From Lichenicola cladoniae (GTDB lineage Bacteria; Pseudomonadota; Alphaproteobacteria; Acetobacterales; Acetobacteraceae), in contig NZ_CP053708.1 in NCBI RefSeq assembly GCF_013201075.1, positions 2,547,501 through 2,611,500 on the forward strand: a DNA stretch of 64,000 bases, given 5' to 3'. Below, in pieces: positions 35,953 to 44,140 of the stretch. A model generated the notes under the pieces. That model saw only the letters and a program-made list of their open reading frames with translations. It was not told the DNA's origin and ran no database searches. Position numbers and translations under genes: made by a program. Position 1 is the first letter of the stretch. Each line of letters starts with the position of its first letter.

Positions 35953-36825
35953 TCAATCGCCTAGCATCTTCATCGCGTTCTCGAGGCTGCGGCGCATCCG
36001 GTTGAACGACGTTGCCAGCGAACCGATCTCATCCTTCGCGGTCACGTTGAATTCCGGAGCGGTGAAATCACCCAGGCTGACACGGTCCGCGATCGCTGTG
36101 ATGTGAGCGACGGGACGGATGATCACGACATTGAGCAGCAGGTTGACCAGCGCGAACATCACCGCGAACACCAGGACCAGCCAGCCAAAGGTGACGAGGG
36201 TGAGATGCGATGCGCGCGCTAGAGCGCCGGCCTCGGGCACCGATACGATGGTGGCGCCTACGATATCGCCCATGTGCCAGCCGAAGCCGTGCTTGCTGCC
36301 GTACACGTCGAGCAGCGTGGTAGGCGCCGCCTGCGGGGTCGAGTGGCAGGACAGGCAGCTTGCATCGGTTACCTTGATCGGCAGCGCGTATGACAGCATC
36401 TGCCCGGCGGCGGTCTGGTTCTCGCTCACCAGCTTGGTCAGGGCAGCATCGTCGCGAAAGCGCTGGATGATCGCCGCCTCCCATGGCGCCGGCAGGTCGG
36501 ACAGGTTGGTCGGGTTGCTGGTCGCCTGGTGGAAGACGTAGTTCGGGAACGCCTTGGTCAGGAAGCGGAAGCTTTCGGCGGCGGCGAAGAACGAAATGCC
36601 CTGGGGCAGGAACTGCACCTTCATCTGCTCGGCCAGCAGCGGAGCCACTTCGGTGTCGGTGTAGTGGATGGTCGCGTGCGCCTCGCCCATCATCACCGCG
36701 GCCTGGTTGATCTGGCCCTGCTTCGCCGTCTCGACGCTGATCCGGTGCACGAAGAACGTCGCCAGCAGCAGGCCGACGACGAACGTCGCTAGCATGACCA
36801 TGTTGAACTTGAGACGGAGGCTCAC
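35953..36825 (-). CDS. Membrane Tll0287-like CxxCH sensor with HAMP domain
   Basis: 290-residue membrane protein: segment 1 at about 8-26, a periplasmic domain, segment 2 at about 208-235, then a HAMP linker (about 232-287) and nothing after it. The periplasmic domain resembles Tll0287-like (DUF3365) haem sensors and has CLSCH with Cys157, Cys160 and His161, the c-type haem attachment motif. It lacks a kinase or methyl-accepting output domain, so its signal must pass through protein contact. The GTG start overlaps the pseudo-caspase stop, and the kinase starts one base after its end. A redox or haem-ligand input to the T6SS kinase is inferred. Confidence 0.85.
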   Translation of the reverse strand: MSLRLKFNMVMLATFVVGLLLATFFVHRISVETAKQGQINQAAVMMGEAHATIHYTDTEVAPLLAEQMKVQFLPQGISFFAAAESFRFLTKAFPNYVFHQATSNPTNLSDLPAPWEAAIIQRFRDDAALTKLVSENQTAAGQMLSYALPIKVTDASCLSCHSTPQAAPTTLLDVYGSKHGFGWHMGDIVGATIVSVPEAGALARASHLTLVTFGWLVLVFAVMFALVNLLLNVVIIRPVAHITAIADRVSLGDFTAPEFNVTAKDEIGSLATSFNRMRRSLENAMKMLGD

Positions 36826-38153
36826 TGGCTGTCACCGGCGCTTGATGGCGGAGCCGGTGGCTGTGCCGTCGCCGGCAATGTCGAAGTGATGAACCTGGAC
36901 TCCAGCGCGTTCAGTTCCGCATAGGTCAGGAAACCGGTGGTGGGATGGTTCAGCGAGGACTGGTAGGCGCTGACCGCCTTCTGGGTGTCCTGGTCGTCAT
37001 GCCCGGTGATCGCGCCCTTCATCAGGCCGCGTCGGGCCAGCGCCGACTGGATGCGACGGACCGTTTCGGATCCTGTATTCGCGTCTGCGGCGACCACGGG
37101 CCTGGGTGCCCTTCTGGGCGGCGCCAGGTTGATCGGGCTGGAACCGGGCGGTGGGGCGGACGCATCACCGCCCGTTCCGTCCAGGTTCTTGTGCCCAGGC
37201 GTGGAGGCGTCCTCGGCCGGCGGAACGGCTGCGGCGGCCAAGGTTGCCTGGGCGTCGGTTGGTTGAGCGTTGGCTGGCTTGGCGTCAGCCGGCTCGGCGT
37301 CCGCGGGCTGAGCGTCGCCGGTCTTGGAGTCAGCCGACTTTTCGCCAACTGGCGGCTGATCGTCGGCTTTTGCCGAGGAAGCGCCGGACTTGTCGTCCGC
37401 CGTGGTCGCATCCGGCGGGACCGATGTCCCGGCTGCGGGAATGCTGGTCCAGTCGCGCGATGCGGAGACGGTACTGGTGAACGCCTCGATCAACGGTGCG
37501 CCTGCCGACGTGGGCTCGACCGCGATCGAGAGACGGGTACCGGGCGCGGTCTCCTCGCGGAGCGACTGGATCGCCGATTGCATGGAGGTGGCGCCGGGGC
37601 CGGTGCTGGGTGGCGCATGTAGCTCGGCGAGGAACATCGAAGCGTGGGCGGACAGGATCCGAGAGACCGTGCGCGCGATGATCGCCTGGCGCGGCAGGTC
37701 GGCAGGCCCGGTGATCGCAGCGTCGGCCGGCAGCAGGAACAGCTTGTCGGTATCGGCCATCGCGTACCCGCAATAGGCCACCAAAACGCGCCCGGACGAA
37801 GGCAGCCGTCCGGCGAAACTGCCGATTGCGGCGCGCAGAGTAGGTCCCGGCGCATCCATGATCTCTGTGACGGTGTCGCCCTGGCTGCGCAGGCGATCAC
37901 CCAGGCCGTGCAGCGCAGGCTCGCAGCCTGGCAACCCAGGCAGGGCAGCCGGCTTGCCGTTGCCGATCAGGAGTGCCGCGCCGACCGGTGGCGCTGCATT
38001 CGTGGCGGCGATGTCGGTGGCCTGGGCGGAGCGGCTGGTGCCGGCGATCGCTGCCGACAACAGGGTCACCGAGACAAAGACGCTGCCGATCCGGGCGGCA
38101 TTCCGGGTGCGACCGCTCATCACGGGTGGCCGTGATCTATCAACAGAAATCAT
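36822..38153 (-). CDS. Secreted caspase-like protein with peptidoglycan-binding domain, probably inactive
   Basis: 443-residue exported protein. The N-terminus is a signal peptide (best read from Met12, cut near AQATD). Residues about 55-230 have the caspase/metacaspase fold pattern (AALLIGN, LRSQGDTVTEI, RVLVAYCGYA, LFLLPADAAI), but the catalytic His of the usual SGHG is absent (CGYA) and the Cys motif is not found (FLAELHAPPS). A low-complexity linker with a five-residue repeat of the ADAxP kind follows, then a PG_binding_1-type domain (about 360-418). It overlaps the sensor gene, suggesting a periplasmic partner of that sensor that reads the cell wall; this is inference. Confidence 0.75.
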   Translation of the reverse strand: MISVDRSRPPVMSGRTRNAARIGSVFVSVTLLSAAIAGTSRSAQATDIAATNAAPPVGAALLIGNGKPAALPGLPGCEPALHGLGDRLRSQGDTVTEIMDAPGPTLRAAIGSFAGRLPSSGRVLVAYCGYAMADTDKLFLLPADAAITGPADLPRQAIIARTVSRILSAHASMFLAELHAPPSTGPGATSMQSAIQSLREETAPGTRLSIAVEPTSAGAPLIEAFTSTVSASRDWTSIPAAGTSVPPDATTADDKSGASSAKADDQPPVGEKSADSKTGDAQPADAEPADAKPANAQPTDAQATLAAAAVPPAEDASTPGHKNLDGTGGDASAPPPGSSPINLAPPRRAPRPVVAADANTGSETVRRIQSALARRGLMKGAITGHDDQDTQKAVSAYQSSLNHPTTGFLTYAELNALESRFITSTLPATAQPPAPPSSAGDSQ

Positions 38154-38208
38154 GGCGCGATCATAATCCAGGCAGAGGTTCGTCGAAAGCCGTTGCGTTT
38201 CCGGTGGG

Positions 38209-39630
38209 TCAACTCAGGACCCCTGCATGCTGCCAGATCGGCCGGCGACCGTCGGGTGGAGCCGCGCCCGGACGCCGGGTATCCCCGGTCTCCGCGGCTT
38301 GCACCGCGGCCACCATAGTATCCGGATCGCATACCAGTCCCGCGCCAAGGCGGATGCTGGCGAGCCCGGACTGGGCAGGATCGCCACGCAAAATATGCGC
38401 TGCGATCGCACGGTTATGGCGAACTGCACCAGAGTCCGGATCGGCCTCGGCATCCGGCCGGCCGACCACCACCGCCTGGCCGGAACCGACCAGCAGCCCG
38501 ACCAGATCGACGGCGCTGCCAATCTGCCCAGTCGCCGACAGCAGGTCGCCCACCTTGCGCGGCCCGTCGGCCAGTGCAGACACCGCCGGCCTGAAGAAGT
38601 CCGGCGAAAGGGTCGCGGTACCGGTGGCAGTCTTCAGCGCGTAGATCACCTCGTCCGGCAGCCTGGTCAGGCAGAGCACCAGTTCGCGCAGCGCCTGTTC
38701 CTGGACGTCCCGCGACATCAGCCGGGCGCCCCGCACATACACGTCGCTGCGCAGCGGGCGCGGCATGCAGAGGTCGCGGGTGAGTTCGCGCAGCCGGGGC
38801 TCGTCGATCCGGTCGCAGACGGCGCGCTGCTCGGCGGTCAGCACCAATTCGGGAAAGTTTTCGAGCAGCTCGGCGGAGCCCACAAAGTCGAGCCGAGCCG
38901 GCTCCAGCGCGTCCTGCACGTCGGCTTGGAAGCACGGCCGCCAGAACCGGTTCATGTATTCATGGCTGAGATAGGACGGCGACACGCTCTTGGCGCGGTC
39001 GATCAGTCCGGACGGCTGGCTCGCCTCGAGATGCATCGCCCCCGCCGCACGCAGCGCCTGCGCCAGTTCCAGCGCACCCGCCGCCCGCCGGTCACTGCGC
39101 CCGCCGATGCGGTCGCCGGCCTCCAGCAGCAGGCGCTGCAGGCCGATCGCGCCCTGCCAGCCGGGCAGGGCGTTGTAGCTGAGGTGCAGCAGGCCGCCGG
39201 CGCGCAGCCGGGCCGCCAGCACCCGCACCAGCCCGTCGCGCACCGGGTCCGCGACCCAGCTCCAGAAGCCGTGCGCGCTGGCGATGTCGAACTCCGGCAG
39301 CATGGTCGGATCGAAGGTGACCAGGTCGGCTTCCATGAACTCGACGTTTGCGATGCCGGCCTCGGCAGCGAGCGCGCGTGCCTCGGCGATATGCGCCGGC
39401 AACAGGTCCAGCCCGATCACCCGCCAGCCCGGGTTGCTGGCCGCCAGGCACAACGCGGTGCGACCGCGGCCGCAGCCGAACTCGACATAGGTGAGGTCGT
39501 CGCGCCGTGCCGGCAGGGGGCTCTCGGTCCGGTTCAGAAGGCAGGCCAGCGCGAGCACGTCCGGCGATTGCTGCGGATGGTAATGGGCGGTGTAGGGGAT
39601 GTCGGCGACGTAGCCGTGGCTCCAGCTCAT
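38209..39630 (-). CDS. SAM-dependent methyltransferase with regulatory domain, T6SS-embedded
   Basis: 473-residue cytoplasmic class I methyltransferase. Motif I is VEFGCGRGRTAL (about 48-59), followed by IGLDLLPAHIAEAR and the NVEFMEADL and DFDIASAHGFWSWV-like segments. The second half (about 200-430) resembles the methyltransferase regulatory domain found behind this catalytic type. The C-terminal 30 residues look disordered. ATG at 39630 overlaps the tssG stop (ATGA), so it is made together with the baseplate proteins. It could modify a T6SS component or an effector. The target is unknown. Confidence 0.82.
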   Translation of the reverse strand: MSWSHGYVADIPYTAHYHPQQSPDVLALACLLNRTESPLPARRDDLTYVEFGCGRGRTALCLAASNPGWRVIGLDLLPAHIAEARALAAEAGIANVEFMEADLVTFDPTMLPEFDIASAHGFWSWVADPVRDGLVRVLAARLRAGGLLHLSYNALPGWQGAIGLQRLLLEAGDRIGGRSDRRAAGALELAQALRAAGAMHLEASQPSGLIDRAKSVSPSYLSHEYMNRFWRPCFQADVQDALEPARLDFVGSAELLENFPELVLTAEQRAVCDRIDEPRLRELTRDLCMPRPLRSDVYVRGARLMSRDVQEQALRELVLCLTRLPDEVIYALKTATGTATLSPDFFRPAVSALADGPRKVGDLLSATGQIGSAVDLVGLLVGSGQAVVVGRPDAEADPDSGAVRHNRAIAAHILRGDPAQSGLASIRLGAGLVCDPDTMVAAVQAAETGDTRRPGAAPPDGRRPIWQHAGVLS

Positions 39631-40835
39631 GCGGGTACCCGTTCGATCTGTTCCATTTCGACCAGCTCCGCCTCGAACAACGCCTCGTCCGCATGCTCGG
39701 CGCGCACGCCGGCCGAGCCGAGCCAGCTGTTCCAGCCGAGCTGCGGCGGCGTGGCGCCGGACAGCAGCAGCGGCGGCACCGCATCGCGCGCCAGCACCGG
39801 GTTGACCGCGAAAGCTGTCTCGAAGCCGAGATAGGCGCGCACCAGGGCGACCAGCCGTTGCAGCAGGCGTCCGGTCGGCAGCATCGCCCGGAACTGCGGC
39901 AGGTCGAGCGGGCCGACGCGCAGCACGATCCGCGACTGCACGTCCCACACCCGCACGCCCACCGACGCATCGACGCCGAGCTGGTTGAAGGACGGCACTG
40001 TGCCGCCGTTCGACAGGGTGACCGGCAGCGCCGAACGCTCCCCGACGTCCAGCGCCAGCCAACTCCCCGCGAACTGCTCGATCTCGACCGGCTGGCCGAG
40101 CCAGTCGGTCAGGATCGCCTGCAGCCGGTCGGCGGAGCGCGGACGCGTGGCGAACTGGCCGGCGAAATGCAGCAGCGGCTCCGGTTCCACTCCAAGCCTC
40201 GGGACCAGGTTCGGGGTGCCGAAACCGCCCAGCGCCAGCAGCATCGCGGCGAACGGATCGGCCATCGGGTCCGACCGGTCGGAGCCCTCAGGGGTGCCGG
40301 CCAGCAGGGCGGCGGCGGCGGCACGGTGCGGGCGATACTTGATGCCGGCCTCGGCGAACAAGGCAACCGGGCGCTGCGCCAGCACGTCGAGGAACGCGGC
40401 CAGCGCCGGCGACCGCTTGCGCTGCTCGGTGACGACCTGTTCGGTATACGGGCGCGGCAGCACGCCGGATGGACCGGTCAGGCCGATCGGGGTGACGGTC
40501 GCCTTGAACTGTCCGTCGGGTCGTTCGACGGACAGCACATCGGCGCCCGGAAAGGCCAGGCCCGGTGGGGCATGGAACTCGACCGCGCGTCCGGGGTCGC
40601 GCTGCGAGGAGGCCTGCATCAGCACCATCACGGCAGCGTCGAACGAGAACCGCTGCGGTTGCTGCATCAGTCGCTCGAGCAGGGTGCGCGGCGCGGTGTG
40701 GCGTGGTTGTGCCGGAACAGGCAGGGCGGCTGCGGCATCGGGATCGCCGGCCTGGTCGAGCTCGATGGCGTCGGCCGTCACGGTGACGATGCCGGCGTCG
40801 GGCGCTGCGTGCGGTGGCGCGGTCTCGCCGCTCAC
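39627..40835 (-). CDS. tssG: T6SS baseplate protein TssG
   Basis: 402-residue baseplate subunit that forms the wedge with TssF and TssE. It is recognised by FSFDAAVMVLMQAS near 64, the PPGLAFPGADV and GLTGPSGVLPRPYTE stretches, and the C-terminal FRAMLPTGRLLQRLVALVRAY segment. The first 45 residues are an Ala/Pro-rich extension. The GTG at 40835 overlaps the tssF stop (GTGA), and its own stop overlaps the methyltransferase start. Confidence 0.94.
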   Translation of the reverse strand: MSGETAPPHAAPDAGIVTVTADAIELDQAGDPDAAAALPVPAQPRHTAPRTLLERLMQQPQRFSFDAAVMVLMQASSQRDPGRAVEFHAPPGLAFPGADVLSVERPDGQFKATVTPIGLTGPSGVLPRPYTEQVVTEQRKRSPALAAFLDVLAQRPVALFAEAGIKYRPHRAAAAALLAGTPEGSDRSDPMADPFAAMLLALGGFGTPNLVPRLGVEPEPLLHFAGQFATRPRSADRLQAILTDWLGQPVEIEQFAGSWLALDVGERSALPVTLSNGGTVPSFNQLGVDASVGVRVWDVQSRIVLRVGPLDLPQFRAMLPTGRLLQRLVALVRAYLGFETAFAVNPVLARDAVPPLLLSGATPPQLGWNSWLGSAGVRAEHADEALFEAELVEMEQIERVPA

Positions 40836-42688
40836 AGCAGCACGCGCGAGCCGGCCCGCGGCGGAAACCTGGCGACGATACCGGGCCGGCCCTGCAGCAC
40901 CACCGTTGTGCGGACGAACGAGTTGACGGTCGCGTGCAGGGCCAGGAACCGCTCCAGCACGCTGGCCATCAGATAGAGCCCGGACGAGGTCCAGACCCTG
41001 GCATCGAACTCGAGCTGCACGTCGAGCCCGCGGCAGAAGGCGCCCGGTCGGGCGCCGGGCACCCTTGCGGTGCCGCTGGCGGACGAAACGCCGACCAGAC
41101 CGCCGATCCCGTTACGCGTCTCAGCGCTGTCATGCAGGTCGTAGAGCCGCAGCACGTCGCGCAGGCTTTCCGCGCCGGCGCCGCCGCCCACGATCGACAG
41201 GTGGCTCAGCGACAGATGCGAGATCAGGCGCCAGGCGCGGCTGTCCTGTAACTGGGCGCGGAGCGACGCGGTCGGCGGGACCAGGCAATCGACCGACTGC
41301 ACCGTCGCCAGCCCCTCGGACAGATGCAGATGCGGCTGCCCGCCGCCGAACGGCAGCAGCGCCGGCAGGTCGCGGTTGCTGCATAGCGCATCGATCGACA
41401 GCACCGCGTCCGCTGGGCGATCGACCGACATGGCGGGGTCCATCGGGGCCAGGAAGAGCTCGGTGCCGCCCAGCGAGGGTGCGCCGGTCCGCCGGGTCAC
41501 GTTGTAGAAGCCGGCCGGCTGCGCATCGGCCTGGCTGCGATCCCCGGGGCCGCGATCCTCGGCGAAATCGTGCGGGGCATGGCGATAGAACGGCCGCCAC
41601 GGACGCGAGGAACCGTCGCCATGCAGCTCGCGTACCCGCTCGACGCTCCAGATTTCCAGCCCGCGCGGGCGACGATGATCCGGGGCGATATGATACTCGG
41701 TTTCCTCGTGGCTCAGCGCCACCGGCTCGCAGCTCCGCTCGAACAGGTTGACGATCGGCACGCAGCCCAGCGCCACCGCGTCCGGCCGCAACGACCGCTC
41801 CAGCTCCGGCACCGCCTGGTCGAGATAGATGAAGATCTCGAGACGGTTGCGTGCATGCAGCATGGTCCGCGCATCGAGCCCGACCAGGTCGATGAACAGG
41901 AACTTCTCCGGCAGCGCGAAATACTCGGTCAGTAGCCGGAAGCCGGAAAAGGAGCGCGCCGACCACGGATAGAGGGCCTCCTCGGGAGCGAACCCGGCAG
42001 GCTGGATCGACGAGGCCGGCAGCAGCGTGGGCTCGACGTCGTTCGGTCCGTCCGCGCAGGCAACGCCGATGCCGTTGCGACAGATCAGCTCGTACAGCGC
42101 CAGGCTCTGCTCGATCGGCCCGCGCAGGAACAGGCGCAGCCGGTCGATCTCGAGGTCGGCGAAGCTGGTGTCGGGACTGGTGGTCTCGAGCACGATGCGC
42201 AGGCTGGACCGCACCCCCCTCGCCTGCGGGTTGACCGGCGCCACCAGCGGCAGGCCGGTCAGCCGCACGCTGGTGACGTTGATCGGCCATAGCGTGGCGT
42301 CGGAGGTGGTGCGGAAGCGGCACGGCTCGCCCTCCACCGGCTCGGTCTCGACCGCACTGCCGCGCGGCACCAGCACCGGCACCTTGAGCTCGGGCTGGCA
42401 GGTCAGCTGGACCACCGAGGCGGACGGTACCGGCGCCAGGTAATGCGGATACAGCACCCCGAGCAGCGCGTCGGTCAGCTCCGGAAACTCGTCGTCCAGG
42501 CGGCGATGCACGCGCCCGGAGAGGAACGCCACCCCTTCGAGCAGACGGCCGACATGCGGATCGTCGACCGCATCCGGACCCATGCGCAGCCGGCCGGCGG
42601 CCTTCGGATTTGCCTCGGCGAACTGCGAGGCCAGTTCGCGCAAGGCGACGAGTTCGCGATTGTAGTAGGGAAGCAATCCGTCTGACAT
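40832..42688 (-). CDS. tssF: T6SS baseplate protein TssF
   Basis: 618-residue baseplate subunit. Typical features are the opening LPYYNRELVALRELASQFAE, GRLLEGVAFLSGRVHRRLDDEFPELTDALL recognised at about 48-78, YLAPVPS, and the C-terminal FVRTTVVLQGRPG. ATG at 42688 lies three bases after the tssE stop. It acts in the cytoplasm, joining sheath and spike to the TssK-membrane complex. Confidence 0.95.
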   Translation of the reverse strand: MSDGLLPYYNRELVALRELASQFAEANPKAAGRLRMGPDAVDDPHVGRLLEGVAFLSGRVHRRLDDEFPELTDALLGVLYPHYLAPVPSASVVQLTCQPELKVPVLVPRGSAVETEPVEGEPCRFRTTSDATLWPINVTSVRLTGLPLVAPVNPQARGVRSSLRIVLETTSPDTSFADLEIDRLRLFLRGPIEQSLALYELICRNGIGVACADGPNDVEPTLLPASSIQPAGFAPEEALYPWSARSFSGFRLLTEYFALPEKFLFIDLVGLDARTMLHARNRLEIFIYLDQAVPELERSLRPDAVALGCVPIVNLFERSCEPVALSHEETEYHIAPDHRRPRGLEIWSVERVRELHGDGSSRPWRPFYRHAPHDFAEDRGPGDRSQADAQPAGFYNVTRRTGAPSLGGTELFLAPMDPAMSVDRPADAVLSIDALCSNRDLPALLPFGGGQPHLHLSEGLATVQSVDCLVPPTASLRAQLQDSRAWRLISHLSLSHLSIVGGGAGAESLRDVLRLYDLHDSAETRNGIGGLVGVSSASGTARVPGARPGAFCRGLDVQLEFDARVWTSSGLYLMASVLERFLALHATVNSFVRTTVVLQGRPGIVARFPPRAGSRVLL

Positions 42689-42691
42689 ATC

Positions 42692-43201
42692 TTAGGTGCC
42701 GCTCTGCAGATGCAGGACCATTTCCGCGGTCGCGGCATTGACCGTGGTGTCGAACGCGATCGGCGCGACCACCGGCTCGACCCGGAGCAGCGCCTCGATC
42801 CGCAGACGCAACGTGCTGCGCAGCCGGTCCGGATCGTCGGTGAGCCGGACATGGACCTGGGCCAGGCGCGGCTCGAACCGCTTGATAGTCAGCTCGATCT
42901 CGTCACGAAGCGTCTCGCGCTCCTCGCGACGGTTGAGCGCGCCGGAGGTGAAGTTGGGCACGCCGTATTGCAGGCCGGACGTCCGCAGCGCGGTGAGCTG
43001 CACCGGCACCGAGGCCCAGGGGCGGTGCGCGTTCAGCAGCGCCTCCAGGTCGCGGTGCACCGAGGCGCGCAACGCGGCGATCTCGTCGACGCGTACGGAC
43101 GGGCCGTGCACGGGACCGTCGGTGTCGAGCAACCGGTCGAACACCGAGCTTTGCACCCGTCGCGGCGTGTCGCGCGCAACCGGCATGCGCGGCATTCTCA
43201 T
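42692..43201 (-). CDS. tssE: T6SS baseplate protein TssE
   Basis: 169-residue gp25-like baseplate subunit with SSVFDRLLD near the start, the LEALLNAHRPW segment, GLQYGVPNF, and a C-terminal lysozyme-like fold without catalytic role. In this family a conserved region near LNRREERE to IKRFEPRL contributes to sheath initiation. The ATG at 43201 is the first good in-frame start after the tagJ stop; the open frame upstream only overlaps tagJ. Met at 43195 is an alternative. Confidence 0.9.
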   Translation of the reverse strand: MRMPRMPVARDTPRRVQSSVFDRLLDTDGPVHGPSVRVDEIAALRASVHRDLEALLNAHRPWASVPVQLTALRTSGLQYGVPNFTSGALNRREERETLRDEIELTIKRFEPRLAQVHVRLTDDPDRLRSTLRLRIEALLRVEPVVAPIAFDTTVNAATAEMVLHLQSGT

Positions 43202-43226
43202 GCGCGTCGCCGAGGCCGGGCATCCC

Positions 43227-44036
43227 TCATCCGAAGGTGAGCGAGACGAGATCCTGAATCGCCAGCCCATCCTCGCCGGCCAGGAACAGTCGCTGTCCAC
43301 GGCCCCGCACCAGGGTCTCGCCACTCCACTCGGTGGATTTGCCGAGGCGCAGTGTATCGGCGTCCGCCTCGCCGGGCGACGATGCGGTCGTCGGACCGCC
43401 GGCATAGATCGCCGGCACATAAACGTCGCCATCCGGACCGGCCCGCACGGTCATGCTGCAGCGGCGCCAGAACAGGTCGCGCGGACGGCGGGCAGGATGG
43501 AAGATGGCCTCCTCGATCCGCTCGGTCGGCATCCAGAAATAGCGGCCGGTCACGGTTAGGACTTCGATGAAACCAGCGCAGATATCGTCGGCGTCCCGGA
43601 AATCGTCGAATAAGGCATCCTCGTGCTGTCCGCCGACATGCGGCCGTACGGCTTCGGCTTGCTGGGCCGCCTGCGCGGCACCCGCCTCGTCGCCTTCACG
43701 CAGCAGGGTCAGCGCTTTCAGGGAGAGGCTGAGGGACTCCGTCGGTTCACCGACGAATTCGGGCACCCGGCCCTCGTTCCACGTCTGCTGCCGGGCGATT
43801 TCGGCGCGCAGCAGATGCCGGAACTCGGACGCGACCAGCATAAGCGAGGGATCGATAGTTTCCGCAGCGGCCAGCACCGTGTCGGCACGTTCGAAGCGGC
43901 CGGCGAACAGCAGCAGCTCGGCCAGCAGCATGCGATGTTCCATGACAGCGGGCGCGCGACGCACGCTGTCGTTGGCGGCCGTGATGGCGGCTTCGAGATG
44001 TCCGGCGCGAAACAGCGAACCGGGCTTGTTGGACAT
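43227..44036 (-). CDS. tagJ: T6SS accessory protein TagJ (ImpE)
   Basis: 269-residue TPR-like cytoplasmic accessory protein that in other systems binds TssB and influences sheath disassembly. Family features are LFRAGHLEAAITAANDSVRRAP at the start (recognised as TPR), RMLLAELLLFAGRFERAD, FWMPTERIEEAIFHPARRPRDLFWR-like core near 180, and the C-terminal PAIYAG and FLAGEDGL segments. The ATG at 44036 has GAGG upstream and matches the family length. Earlier in-frame ATGs at 44084 and 44105 would add a non-conserved N-terminus. Confidence 0.88.
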   Translation of the reverse strand: MSNKPGSLFRAGHLEAAITAANDSVRRAPAVMEHRMLLAELLLFAGRFERADTVLAAAETIDPSLMLVASEFRHLLRAEIARQQTWNEGRVPEFVGEPTESLSLSLKALTLLREGDEAGAAQAAQQAEAVRPHVGGQHEDALFDDFRDADDICAGFIEVLTVTGRYFWMPTERIEEAIFHPARRPRDLFWRRCSMTVRAGPDGDVYVPAIYAGGPTTASSPGEADADTLRLGKSTEWSGETLVRGRGQRLFLAGEDGLAIQDLVSLTFG

Positions 44037-44140
44037 GTCCGCCGCCTCGTTCGAGGCGCCGGCGTCGTTCTGGGCTGCACACATAATGCCGGTATTTCCT
44101 TTCATTACGGAGACGATGTCAATCGTGGACGGATCGTTCT

